This document shows positions 6,446-14,822 of a stretch of DNA of 21,223 bases, one piece after another. The DNA is taken from positions 1-21,223 of the forward strand of contig JAVBPB010000132.1 of the NCBI GenBank assembly GCA_031549965.1. The letters run 5' to 3'. The stretch is from JAVBPB01 sp031549965 (GTDB taxonomy: Bacteria > Bacillota > Clostridia > Lachnospirales > Lachnospiraceae). The notes below the pieces were generated by a model. The model had not been told where the DNA came from. It made no database searches and saw nothing but the letters and a program-made list of their open reading frames with translations. How positions within the stretch are numbered: position 1 is the first letter of the stretch; each line of letters begins with the position of its first letter. Made by a program: the position numbers and the translations under genes.

Positions 6446-9232
6446 TTAAAGAGTTCCATACACAGAAAACATGTTAAATTTTACTGGTTTTTCATCTGAA
6501 ACATTTCCTGTTATAGTAATTTTTACATACCTTCCTCTTCCATTTACAACATCATTAGTATTTATAGATTCTTCTTCATTGTGTGTTTTATCAACTAATA
6601 ATGACCATATTGTTTTATCACATAAATCATCTTCTGTTGTTTCGATTTTATATTGATATGGATTCTTAACAGGCCATACAATATTTATAGATGATATAAT
6701 ATGACTTTCTTTTGTATCCACTATCCACCAATGATTTACATTATTATCAGCAGCCTGCCACCAATCTCCTGGGCTTCCGCTATTACCAAACTCAGGTTTA
6801 GAATCAGGATGGGTACTATCTGCAAATGCTGGTTTTTCTCTTGCAATATCTCCAACTTTTATTTCCTCCTCTATCCATTCGCCTTCATCAATAACCTCTG
6901 GCTGATTAGGTTCAAAAGGACAATTTGGAGAAATATTTAAATTAATTTCGTATTTAGCTCCTTCTAAACCTTCACTTTTGGCGGTTAAAACAGCACTTTT
7001 ATTTCCATTACGTTTTGCTCTTACCCATACAGCAGTCCTTCCCCCAACTGCACTTAATTCATTATTCCCTTCTATAGCAACAGCTCCTTCTACAAAAAGC
7101 TCTATTCTTTGATTTCCATCATTAACAATTTCATCATTTTCGTCAAGAATATTAATATAAAATAAAATTAATTCATTTCCATCCTTTGGCTTTGCTTGGC
7201 TAACTTTACTAATTGCCAGTTTTTTAGCTGGTTTATTAGAATTTACAATATGCTCTGTAACTACTTTCCCATCTAAATATCCAACTGCTTTAAGACATCC
7301 TTCCTCAAATTCATTAAGATTAAAAACAAATGGGGGATGGGCTAAATTTTCATAGCTATAAGTTCTCTTTTCATCATAAGAAAGCCCTGACTCTAAACGA
7401 ATGTTTTTAGTATAATTTCCTTTTGCAGGTTTATTTCTTCCCATTGATTTGTCATTAAGAAACAATTCCACCTCTTCACAGTTACTATATATTCTAACAT
7501 CAAGAGGAGAATTTTGATTCCAGTGATTAGCAATATAAACCATAGCTCCAATTTCATTTATATCTTTTTGACTTCTATAAAAATAATAACTAAATTTTGG
7601 CATTCTATGCATATCTACCACACCGCATTTAATAACTGTTTTTTCAGTACTAAATGGAGAGTAATCCTGAAAAACCCAAAATGCATCAGTACAAATTTCA
7701 CCATTTTTCATTTGACCCCTGTTATCATTTAAGGATTCTTCCAAATTATTGCATTGAGTAAGCATGGATACGTCTCCATTTCCTCTTTCTCTTCTTGTGG
7801 TAGATTCTGTTCCTCCAAAATTCCAATCTCCATATTCACTAATAATCACCGGCTTCTTAGTTTCTTTAGCCTTTATTTTAGCACCATGTTGTGCCGCACA
7901 TAAATATATATCAGGATAAACATCTTCTCCACCATTGTGCCATGCAGAAGTATACATTTGATTAGTTGGGTATTCTAAATGTGCAAGATCGTGGGCTTTT
8001 TGACCCCATTCATCAGTAAATCCTGCCTCATTTATACTTGTCTCCCATGCAACAATACATGGATGATTTCTATCCCTTCTAATCATCTGTTTAATCTCTT
8101 TATGTGTATTTTCTTTAAATGCTTCACTTTCTACATACACCTGCCAACCTGTCATAGAATCCATGCATATTACTCCAAGCTTATTACACGCATCATAAAA
8201 AGAAGGGTCATGAGGATAATGTGAACATCTTATAAAATCAAAGCCTGCACTTTTTATTAATTTAATGTCATCATATATATTAGAATCAAGCATTGCATTT
8301 CCAAGTCCATAAATATCTTGATGATAATTTGCACCATGACAGCTAAATTTTTCGCCGTTAATAAACAGCCCTTCCTTTTTCCAACATAATTCCCTGATAC
8401 CAATATTTGTAATATACTGATCAACTGCTTCCCCGGACACTATTACTGTTGATCTAACTTTATATAAATAAGGTGTATTTGGATGCCATAAGTTTACATC
8501 GTTAATGATTATCCTTTGAATAAAGTAACAATCATCCTTAAAATTTTTATTGTTCTCTTCAGACTTTATAACATTACCTGATTCATCTAAAATTTCCGTT
8601 TTAAGAGTTATATCTTTATTTACTTCTGATTCATTTCTAATGTGGGTTTTAATATTTATGTCAGCGGATTTACCATCATAAGAAATATTATCGTAAGTTA
8701 CAAATATTCCGCCACCACAAACCTCATCTTCAAATAATGGATTAGTAATATGTACCTTATCTAAAATTGTGAGATAAACATCTCTATAAATTCCTCCATG
8801 GAATTGAAAATCTATTACTTTATTTGAAGTAGGAGCAAAATCACTGTTTCCCCTACTGTCACTTCTAACCACCAATAAATTATCCTCTCCGAACTTTATA
8901 TAGTCTGTAAGATCAACCACAAATCCCATGTAACCCCCTACATGGTTACAAACCTCACAACCATTTATCCACACCTTCGCACTTTGCATTACACCATCAA
9001 ATTCAACAAAGATTTTTTTATTTTCATATTTTTTATCAACAGCAAAATGTTTACGATACCAGCTAACCCCTTCAAATGCCTTAAAATCATCTGGGGTTAC
9101 AAACTTAGTACTATGAGGAATACTAACATACCTCCAATTTTCATCATTATGTGAAATTTCATAACCATCTTCTATTTCACCTTTTTTATATTTCCAATCA
9201 AGATTAAAAAAATCAAGGTCTAGTCTTGCCAT
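6446..9232 (-). CDS. Glycoside hydrolase family 2 enzyme (beta-galactosidase-like)
   Basis: With the start at 9232 the product has 928 residues. An in-frame ATG at 9268 would add 12, but it lies inside a hairpin with no ribosome binding site, whereas GGGAGG precedes 9232. The N-terminal sugar-binding and immunoglobulin-like domains include VSWYRKHFAV, VWINGCEV and QFHGGIYRDVYL. The TIM barrel contains RCSHYPHDPSFYDACNKLGV, the acid/base E402 in TSINEAG and the nucleophile E466 in PVIISEYGDW. Two beta-rich domains follow. Residues about 800-928 (ADNNVNHWWIVD ... GRYVKITITGNV ... FNMFSVYG) resemble an F5/8 type C (CBM32-like) module. There is no signal peptide, so it should act on imported oligosaccharides. 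No transporter lies beside it. Whether it is a beta-galactosidase, glucuronidase or another GH2 activity cannot be settled here. Confidence 0.88.
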   Translation of the reverse strand: MARLDLDFFNLDWKYKKGEIEDGYEISHNDENWRYVSIPHSTKFVTPDDFKAFEGVSWYRKHFAVDKKYENKKIFVEFDGVMQSAKVWINGCEVCNHVGGYMGFVVDLTDYIKFGEDNLLVVRSDSRGNSDFAPTSNKVIDFQFHGGIYRDVYLTILDKVHITNPLFEDEVCGGGIFVTYDNISYDGKSADINIKTHIRNESEVNKDITLKTEILDESGNVIKSEENNKNFKDDCYFIQRIIINDVNLWHPNTPYLYKVRSTVIVSGEAVDQYITNIGIRELCWKKEGLFINGEKFSCHGANYHQDIYGLGNAMLDSNIYDDIKLIKSAGFDFIRCSHYPHDPSFYDACNKLGVICMDSMTGWQVYVESEAFKENTHKEIKQMIRRDRNHPCIVAWETSINEAGFTDEWGQKAHDLAHLEYPTNQMYTSAWHNGGEDVYPDIYLCAAQHGAKIKAKETKKPVIISEYGDWNFGGTESTTRRERGNGDVSMLTQCNNLEESLNDNRGQMKNGEICTDAFWVFQDYSPFSTEKTVIKCGVVDMHRMPKFSYYFYRSQKDINEIGAMVYIANHWNQNSPLDVRIYSNCEEVELFLNDKSMGRNKPAKGNYTKNIRLESGLSYDEKRTYSYENLAHPPFVFNLNEFEEGCLKAVGYLDGKVVTEHIVNSNKPAKKLAISKVSQAKPKDGNELILFYINILDENDEIVNDGNQRIELFVEGAVAIEGNNELSAVGGRTAVWVRAKRNGNKSAVLTAKSEGLEGAKYEINLNISPNCPFEPNQPEVIDEGEWIEEEIKVGDIAREKPAFADSTHPDSKPEFGNSGSPGDWWQAADNNVNHWWIVDTKESHIISSINIVWPVKNPYQYKIETTEDDLCDKTIWSLLVDKTHNEEESINTNDVVNGRGRYVKITITGNVSDEKPVKFNMFSVYGTL

Positions 9233-9244
9233 ATTTTTCCTCCC

Positions 9245-9287
9245 AAAAATTAAAGTATTATGATACAACCATAATACTTTAATTTTT
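9245..9287. promoter_or_regulatory. Perfect 18-bp inverted repeat over the GH2 promoter (candidate operator)
   Basis: AAAAATTAAAGTATTATG (9245-9262) is the exact reverse complement of 9270-9287, with a 7-base centre. The right arm contains the -10 hexamer of the GH2 promoter and the left arm ends at its ribosome binding site. A repressor bound here would block transcription. The T9 run on the plus strand also makes it terminator-like, but no plus-strand gene ends nearby. Confidence 0.6.
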
Positions 9288-9299
9288 TTTTGTTAACAA
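9271..9299 (-). promoter_or_regulatory. Sigma-A-type promoter of the GH2 gene
   Basis: On the minus strand TTGTTA (9299-9294) and TATTAT (9276-9271) are 17 bases apart, with an A-rich spacer. The predicted start falls in the centre of the inverted repeat at 9245-9287, giving a leader of about 30 bases. Confidence 0.6.
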
Positions 9300-9354
9300 G
9301 TGAGTTTTTTTCATTATTAACGTAATATTTTATGCTTTATAATCCTCTGTATAT

Positions 9355-9392
9355 AAAAAAACACAAAAGATTTTAACTGTAAACCTTTTGTG
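9355..9392 (-). terminator. Terminator of the ABC exporter operon
   Basis: On the minus strand CACAAAAG (9392-9385) pairs exactly with CTTTTGTG (9369-9362) around a 15-base loop. A T7 tract follows. It lies about 20 bases past the stop of the last permease gene. Confidence 0.75.
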
Positions 9393-9411
9393 CCTCTTTA
9401 TTTAAATGATT

Positions 9412-10740
9412 CTATTTCTTTAAAAAAGCTAATGGATTTTTATTAGCTCCATTATAAAATATTCTATTTCTATAAATATTTCCTGTTAGTATTATTGAAA
9501 TAACTATAAAAATTAAAAGTACTACCAATCCCACAAAACCATATATTATTGAAACATTACCAACTAATAAATCTGCTGGCAGTGAAAAAGGAGCTGTAAA
9601 TGGTATTACTGCAAAGATTTTAGCATAACTTATACCGTCCAGTGCCTTTATCTGTAAAAAATAAGTAGTGAAAAAACAAGCGATAACTATCATTTGATAA
9701 AGCCCCATATTTGTAGGTAACTCTTCTGATTTATTTACATTTGCAGCAAAAAATCCTGCTAAAACGCTATATAAGAAAAATCCTGCAAATAAAACTACAA
9801 TAGCTAAAACAATTGATATTGGACTAAAAGCTGAGGCTTTTGTACTTTCCTTTAACAAATCAACAATCTGAAATATTACATTTGAATAATCTGTATAGAC
9901 TTCCTTTGCTGCAATATTACCAACAAAAAATCCCAATATAATACTTGCCATCCACAATGTAAGCTGAGCTATTCCAAGACTTGCTATTGCTAAAATTTTA
10001 CCTGCTATTATTGCTGATGACTTTACTGTAACTAATAGTGTTTCCATTAATTTAGATGATTTTTCAGCAATAACTGTAGCACCTATACTTTGACCATATA
10101 AAATAGTTAACATATAAAATAACAGACCAGTTAACATCGGTAATAGTGTTTTAACTAGTTGTTCACCTATTGATTGGGCTTTTTCACCTGCTTCAATTAC
10201 TTCTGAATCAACACCACTAAGTAACATCATTTGTACAACTGGTGATACATTTGAACTTATCAGCTTACTTTGTAAGAAACATTTTGAAAGATCTGCCACT
10301 AGATCCTTTCCATCTGATTTGCTAATTGAAGAATTGTATGGAATCATAAGATTTAAATTATATCCATCATCCTTTTGTGAAATTTCTAAAATTACATTTT
10401 TTCCTTCTTCAACTGTATTTTCTTTTAATAAAATTTCCGAAGATTTATCAGAAATTTCAAACTTGACTTCATCATATTTTTTTTCGATTAACAATGTAAG
10501 AATACTAAAATCTATTTCTTTTATATCTGTTTGGTTTACAATATAAACAGTCTCAACTTCCGAAATCTTTTCTGAATCATCGCTTTGAACAAAAGCTGCA
10601 ATCAGATTCCCTCCAACCGCTATTGCAAAAAACAAAATGGCAAGACCTATAGTAACAAATTTAAATCCTTTAGCTTTTATTGCCTGTGACATAGTAAATT
10701 TAAATACCTGTATCCATCCTGAAAATTCATTTTTATTCAT
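9412..10740 (-). CDS. ABC-2 type permease, NatB/YhaP-like (second permease)
   Basis: This 442-residue membrane protein has the ABC-2 exporter layout. A cytoplasmic start with basic residues leads to a first membrane segment at about 28-50 (FVTIGLAILFFAIAVGGNLI). An extracytoplasmic domain of about 130 residues follows (53-185), then at least five membrane segments, including LLPMLTGLLFYMLTILYGQS and the VIAEKSSKLMETLLVTVKSS coupling-helix region typical of NatB/YhaP. It is the last gene of the operon: its ATG follows the TAA of the first permease directly (TAAATG). The two permeases share their N-terminal pattern (VFKFT-x-SQ/QS-x-KAK/KSK), so they are paralogues that probably form a heterodimer. 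The exported substrate is unknown; Na+ is only suggested by the NatB relatives. Confidence 0.87.
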   Translation of the reverse strand: MNKNEFSGWIQVFKFTMSQAIKAKGFKFVTIGLAILFFAIAVGGNLIAAFVQSDDSEKISEVETVYIVNQTDIKEIDFSILTLLIEKKYDEVKFEISDKSSEILLKENTVEEGKNVILEISQKDDGYNLNLMIPYNSSISKSDGKDLVADLSKCFLQSKLISSNVSPVVQMMLLSGVDSEVIEAGEKAQSIGEQLVKTLLPMLTGLLFYMLTILYGQSIGATVIAEKSSKLMETLLVTVKSSAIIAGKILAIASLGIAQLTLWMASIILGFFVGNIAAKEVYTDYSNVIFQIVDLLKESTKASAFSPISIVLAIVVLFAGFFLYSVLAGFFAANVNKSEELPTNMGLYQMIVIACFFTTYFLQIKALDGISYAKIFAVIPFTAPFSLPADLLVGNVSIIYGFVGLVVLLIFIVISIILTGNIYRNRIFYNGANKNPLAFLKK

Positions 10741-12096
10741 TTATTTTCCCGCCTTTCCATGTATTTTAGAAAATGCTATAAATTCTTTAATTTTCATTGG
10801 ATTTCCTGTGTAATACAATAATGCTGCATATATATTTGAGGCAAATTGTGTTAAAATTATTACTGAAATCACTAATACAACTAAAGATACTATTGCAAGA
10901 GATAATGTTACTTTACCAAGTATTGCAAAGACTGGCAAAATAAATACTGATGAAATTGGAAGTAAAAATGCTATATATTTTAATATCTCACTGCCTCCGC
11001 CTTGCAACAGACTTATAACATAAAACATGCCAAGATATGCTCCAATTACAACTACAATACTCTGCATTTTTTGTCCTTCAGCCATATCTTCAATTCTACT
11101 AACTGTTGCACCTGCCAAAGAACTTGTTGTTCCATAAAAAATAAACCCTAAAAAGATTGTTATAACTGCAATAAATATTCCTAATAGATTTGTATCTTTA
11201 AATATTCCTGATTCAATAGCATTTTTAACAGCTACAGGAATTATTTCTTTACTATCAGAAAGCAAACCATTAATTGCAAGTGATCCAATATATGAAATTC
11301 CTATAGCCAAAACCTCAACGAAAACTGTACATAATGATGCCACAATCTTTCCACTTAAAATGGCAAATGGATTTACATTAGTCAATAAAAATTCTATTAC
11401 CTTTGATGATTTTTCCTGCACAATTGAGGAAGATACTGTAGTTGCCACAATTTGAACTATCATTAAAACTGCAACCAAAAATCCTAACATAACATAGTAT
11501 TCCGTCATGTCAATTCTTTCTTTATCTTTTATAACATTCCCATCCTCATCAAAAAGATTAACTTCCTTTAAAACGGGTGCATTAATAACCTCTAACTGTT
11601 CATCAGTAACATCAAAAAATATTGGCAACATTTTTTTAAAATATGTTTCAATATCATTAGAAAATACATTTACGTCTGCTCTTTTTACTAATCCGTTTCC
11701 ATTATAATAAACTTCTAGTTTAAAACTATATGTATCTAAATCATGAGTCAGGTATAAAAATATACTTTTTTCATCCCCATTATTCTCTACCTCGTTTATT
11801 ATTTTATACATTTCTCTATTATCAGCTACAAATTCAACATCTTTGTAAGCTTCATTAATATTTAGCATCTCGGTAAAATCATTTGATAAACATGCTGCAT
11901 CATCTAAAATTAATACCTTATTAAACGAAAAACTCTCAACCTTACTTTCATTTTTACTAATTAATGATGTTACAGGCATTGATAAAAGAGCCATTATACA
12001 AAGTACACATGTTGAAATAATGTATGATTTACTTTTTAAACTCTGAATCAAAGTAAACTTAAAAACATGTTTAAAACCTGTCAACTTTTTATTCAT
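10741..12096 (-). CDS. ABC-2 type permease, NatB/YhaP-like (first permease)
   Basis: I place the start at ATG 12096 (MNKKLTGFKHVFKFTLIQSL), giving 451 residues. It overlaps the ATPase gene by eight bases and has AAGGTGGG upstream. A longer frame reaching 12153 lies wholly inside the ATPase gene. The layout is a first membrane segment at about 24-46, an extracytoplasmic domain to about residue 185, then YYVMLGFLVAVLMIVQIVAT, the coupling region IVQEKSSKVIEFLLTNVNPF and several further membrane segments. It should pair with the second permease and the NatA-like ATPase as one exporter in the cytoplasmic membrane. The substrate is not deducible. Confidence 0.87.
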   Translation of the reverse strand: MNKKLTGFKHVFKFTLIQSLKSKSYIISTCVLCIMALLSMPVTSLISKNESKVESFSFNKVLILDDAACLSNDFTEMLNINEAYKDVEFVADNREMYKIINEVENNGDEKSIFLYLTHDLDTYSFKLEVYYNGNGLVKRADVNVFSNDIETYFKKMLPIFFDVTDEQLEVINAPVLKEVNLFDEDGNVIKDKERIDMTEYYVMLGFLVAVLMIVQIVATTVSSSIVQEKSSKVIEFLLTNVNPFAILSGKIVASLCTVFVEVLAIGISYIGSLAINGLLSDSKEIIPVAVKNAIESGIFKDTNLLGIFIAVITIFLGFIFYGTTSSLAGATVSRIEDMAEGQKMQSIVVVIGAYLGMFYVISLLQGGGSEILKYIAFLLPISSVFILPVFAILGKVTLSLAIVSLVVLVISVIILTQFASNIYAALLYYTGNPMKIKEFIAFSKIHGKAGK

Positions 12097-13018
12097 TAGT
12101 ATTTCCCACCTTTTCAACAAAAATTTCATGCAGTGATGGTTCTCTAAGCTCAAAACGAATAACTGTTATATTTTCTTCCACTAGTTTCTTTAAAAACTTA
12201 GTTGCCTCAAGTTCATCATTTACTTTAATTTGATATCCATGTGGTGTTTGATTTACAACATTTAAATTAAAGGTCTTTACATAAGAATCAATATTTTGCT
12301 CACATTTAAGGAACATATTAACACGACCATATCCTTTTTTAATCTTATTTAAATTCCCCTGTAGTACTGTCTTTCCTCTTGCCAATATAGTAATGTCTTC
12401 GCAGAATTCTTCAATTGTTGGCATTTGATGACTTGACATTATCAAATATTTCTCCTTGTTGATTTGTTCCTTGATTATTCCTTTAAATAAATCTGAATTT
12501 ACAGGATCAAGCCCACTTAATGGTTCATCTAATATTAGCAATTGAGGGTCAGACAAAAGTGCAGAAAGTAACTGGATTTTTTGCTGATTACCCTTAGATA
12601 ATTGATCAGCTACTTTCTTTATAGTTTTTCCATTCTTTTTCTCAGGATACAGGTACTCCGAAACTTCCAATCTGTCTGCCCAGTATCTTATCCTTTTTGC
12701 CGCCTCATCCTTTGGTACTTTCTTTAGACTTGCAAAATACATTAACTGATCCATTAACGTATATTTAGGATATAATCCTCTTTCTTCTGCCAAGTATCCA
12801 ATATTAACCTTCATTGGATTTAAGACTTCATTTTTCCATAATACTTCACCCTGATCGTGGGCAAGCATTCCAAGCATTATTCTTATAGATGTTGTTTTTC
12901 CTGCTCCGTTAGTTCCAAGAAGAGCATATACTCCTGGTTCTTTTACCTCAAAATTTAAGTTATCTACTACTATTTTGTCTCCGTATTTCTTTACTAAATT
13001 GTTTACTTTTAGTGACAT
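12089..13018 (-). CDS. ABC transporter ATP-binding protein, NatA/YhaQ-like
   Basis: This 309-residue ATPase has all core motifs: Walker A GTNGAGKT (35-42), a Q-loop region in which YLAEERGLYP (75-84) replaces the usual Gln as in NatA-like proteins, signature LSKGN (140-144, variant of LSGGQ), Walker B LLILDE (160-165), D-loop SGLD and switch His197 (SSHQ). The C-terminal 90 residues (LNKIKKGYGRVNMFLKCEQN ...) form the DUF4162-type extension seen in NatA/YhaQ/BcrA-like ATPases. Start ATG 13018 has GGAGATTATT upstream. It is the first gene of the three-gene exporter operon. Upstream is a low-complexity AACC-rich leader and the MITE-like repeat, and no convincing promoter could be fixed. Confidence 0.92.
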   Translation of the reverse strand: MSLKVNNLVKKYGDKIVVDNLNFEVKEPGVYALLGTNGAGKTTSIRIMLGMLAHDQGEVLWKNEVLNPMKVNIGYLAEERGLYPKYTLMDQLMYFASLKKVPKDEAAKRIRYWADRLEVSEYLYPEKKNGKTIKKVADQLSKGNQQKIQLLSALLSDPQLLILDEPLSGLDPVNSDLFKGIIKEQINKEKYLIMSSHQMPTIEEFCEDITILARGKTVLQGNLNKIKKGYGRVNMFLKCEQNIDSYVKTFNLNVVNQTPHGYQIKVNDELEATKFLKKLVEENITVIRFELREPSLHEIFVEKVGNTNE

Positions 13019-13078
13019 AATAATCTCCTTTCGGGTTGTTTTTGTTGGTTGGTTGTTTGGGGGAGTCTTTCTTATGCG

Positions 13079-13264
13079 TGATGCTTTGCCTCAAAAAACT
13101 ACATCTCCATGGGAGGTCACTGCAAAAGTCCTTTCAACAGGGAGGGTAAGGCAAACAATTAAATAATTATACAACTGTATTCATCTGAAAAATTTGAAAG
13201 ACTAAATCAAGGACTTTTTCAGTGACCTCCCATGGAGTAGAAAGACTAAATTGGCAAAGCATCA
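13079..13264. repeat. 186-bp palindromic MITE-like element
   Basis: The ends TGATGCTTTGCC (13079-13090) and GGCAAAGCATCA (13253-13264) are perfect 12-bp inverted repeats. Inside, the 29-base arms 13105-13133 and 13209-13237 match as inverted repeats at 28 of 29 positions (core CTCCATGGGAGGTCACTG). The centre is AT-rich and non-coding. No target-site duplication was seen at the ends. It lies between the end of pheA and the start of the exporter operon and could act as a transcription barrier. Parts recur near 20.9-21.1 kb. Confidence 0.75.
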
Positions 13265-13289
13265 GTTAATACTCTAAACCTAAATCCCC

Positions 13290-14411
13290 TCAAAAATTCC
13301 CCAAAACTTTAAAATAATTAGCCTCCTCCATAATACCTTGAAGTGCGTTTTTTACTGATGGAGAATTAAGATTCCCTTCTACATCTATAAAGAATCGGTA
13401 TTCCCAATTTTTACCTTCAATGGGTCTTGACTCAATTTTTGTCAAGTTTAAGTTGTTAAATATGAAATGGGATAGCATGTTGTACAGTGTTCCACTTTGG
13501 TGGGGTAGTTCAAAACAAATGCTTATTTTAGAAGCTGTTTTTAAGAAACTTTTTTGGTTTGATATTACTATGAATCTGGTTGCGTTTAATGTGTTTGAGT
13601 TTATTTCTTCCTTTAAGATTTTTAAACCGTAGTTTTGTGCAGCTCTTTTGCTGGCTATGGCTGCCTGGGTTTGATCTTTGTCTTTTGCTATTTTTTTTGC
13701 ACTGTCTGCTGTACTAAAATATTCAAATCTTTTTATGTGATTGTATTGATCTAGGAATTTTGAACATTGCATTAAGGCTTGGGGGTGGGAATAGACTTTT
13801 TGTATGTTTTCTATGGTTGAACCTTCTAAGCCTATCAGTGCATGGTCTATTTTTAGTATGTGTTCCCCTATAATATAGTTGTCAAATTCTATTATAAGGT
13901 CGTAGATGTCTGCAATTCCTCCTGTTGAGGAGTTTTCTATGGGAAGTATTCCATAGTCAGCATATCCTAAATTTACTTCTTCCATTACTTCTTTAAATGT
14001 TTGTTTGTTGTAGGATTTTATTTGGTTGCCAAAGTAATCTTCCATGGCATGTTGTGTATAAGTTCCTGTTGCACCAAAAAAAACTACTTTTGTTTTATCT
14101 GTAATAGTTAGACTTTCAAGATTGCAAAAATTTATTTCCTCTTTACTGCTAAGAACTTTATATTGAAGTTTTCTGCTGATTGCCATTATTTGCCCAAATA
14201 ACTCTTCAACACCTTGCATGTTAAACTCATTGTGAACCATTTTTTTTACTTTGTTAAGCTTTTCATTTTCTCTATCCTTATCAAGTATTTTTTTTCCTGT
14301 TTTCTTCTTGTCTTCTGCTACTAAAACGCTAAGCCCCATCCTTTTTTCAAAAGCATCTACAATAATTTCATCTATTTTGTCAATTTCTAATCTTATTTCC
14401 TCTAGTTTCAT
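13290..14411 (-). CDS. pheA: Bifunctional chorismate mutase / prephenate dehydratase (P-protein)
   Basis: The 373-residue product makes phenylpyruvate from chorismate through prephenate. Residues 1-85 are an AroQ chorismate mutase helix bundle (LEEIRLEIDKIDEIIVDAFE, R24, K36, R47, Q74 region). Residues about 107-285 are prephenate dehydratase: FFGATGTYTQHA (111-122), GILPIENSSTGGI (154-166), SHPQALMQC (208-216) and the catalytic T278-R279-F280. Residues about 293-370 are an ACT domain with ESRP (327-330), the motif linked to phenylalanine binding and feedback inhibition. The start ATG has GGTGGAG upstream and a near-consensus promoter lies about 60 bases before it. No T-box or leader-peptide attenuator was recognised. 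It appears to be a single-gene unit, ending before the palindromic repeat. Confidence 0.95.
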   Translation of the reverse strand: MKLEEIRLEIDKIDEIIVDAFEKRMGLSVLVAEDKKKTGKKILDKDRENEKLNKVKKMVHNEFNMQGVEELFGQIMAISRKLQYKVLSSKEEINFCNLESLTITDKTKVVFFGATGTYTQHAMEDYFGNQIKSYNKQTFKEVMEEVNLGYADYGILPIENSSTGGIADIYDLIIEFDNYIIGEHILKIDHALIGLEGSTIENIQKVYSHPQALMQCSKFLDQYNHIKRFEYFSTADSAKKIAKDKDQTQAAIASKRAAQNYGLKILKEEINSNTLNATRFIVISNQKSFLKTASKISICFELPHQSGTLYNMLSHFIFNNLNLTKIESRPIEGKNWEYRFFIDVEGNLNSPSVKNALQGIMEEANYFKVLGNF

Positions 14412-14472
14412 GTGCTTTCTCCACCTCTTACTTTAATGCGTGAATTAGATAATATAATGAATCAGTCATTTT

Positions 14473-14501
14473 ATTATATAAACTTTTAATTAATACGTCA
14501 A
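14473..14501 (-). promoter_or_regulatory. pheA: Sigma-A promoter of pheA
   Basis: TTGACG (14501-14496), a 17-base spacer and a perfect TATAAT (14478-14473) on the minus strand. The start would lie about 55 bases before the ATG, too short a leader for a T-box. Confidence 0.82.
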
Positions 14502-14752
14502 TACTCAATAAGTCTTATTGCAAATATGATTAGCTCATTTATGTTTTACATATTGGCATTTTATATATTGTTTAGAATGGCTAAAACCTATCTTTTATTC
14601 ACTGTATTGTAATACTAATATTTTTTGTATATTATGTCAAGATATATCAATTCAAGATGTACTTGAATAAATAAGTTTATAGATTTATAATGTAAATAGC
14701 TTACCTTTTTAATATAGTTTTTATCTATGTTAGAAAGGATTCGATTATATAG

Positions 14753-14781
14753 TTGACTATAAAACATATTTTGCGTATTAT
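14753..14781 (+). promoter_or_regulatory. Sigma-A-type promoter of the DUF5050 gene
   Basis: TTGACT (14753-14758), a 17-base spacer and TATTAT (14776-14781). The start would be about 35 bases before the ATG at 14823. Confidence 0.75.
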
Positions 14782-14822
14782 GAAATCTGTTTTATATGTT
14801 TTTTATTCTAAAGGAGGACGTT

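Larger units (their letters stand above)
14412..14795. other. Divergent intergenic region between pheA and the DUF5050 gene
   Basis: This very AT-rich stretch holds the pheA promoter at one end and the promoter of the plus-strand gene at the other. In between are small inverted repeats, AATGA/TCATT at 14456-14470 and ATTCAAG-atgta-CTTGAAT at 14650-14668; the latter could be an operator. No gene with a ribosome binding site was found. Confidence 0.5.

Noticed and set aside
9233..9268. Longer N-terminus for the GH2 enzyme from ATG 9268
   Set aside because: The extra codons lie within the inverted repeat and downstream of the predicted transcription start with no Shine-Dalgarno; GGGAGG points to 9232.
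12097..12153. Longer N-terminus for the first permease
   Set aside because: It would lie within the ATPase coding region without a ribosome binding site; the ATG at 12096 has AAGGTGGG and the expected permease N-terminus.
14541..14612. Small hydrophobic plus-strand ORF of 23 codons
   Set aside because: No ribosome binding site and AT-rich composition; likely chance.
14412..14795. Possible T-box or Phe attenuator upstream of pheA
   Set aside because: No T-box core (GGTGGNACCGCG-like) or Phe-rich leader was found, and the predicted transcription start leaves only about 55 bases of leader.
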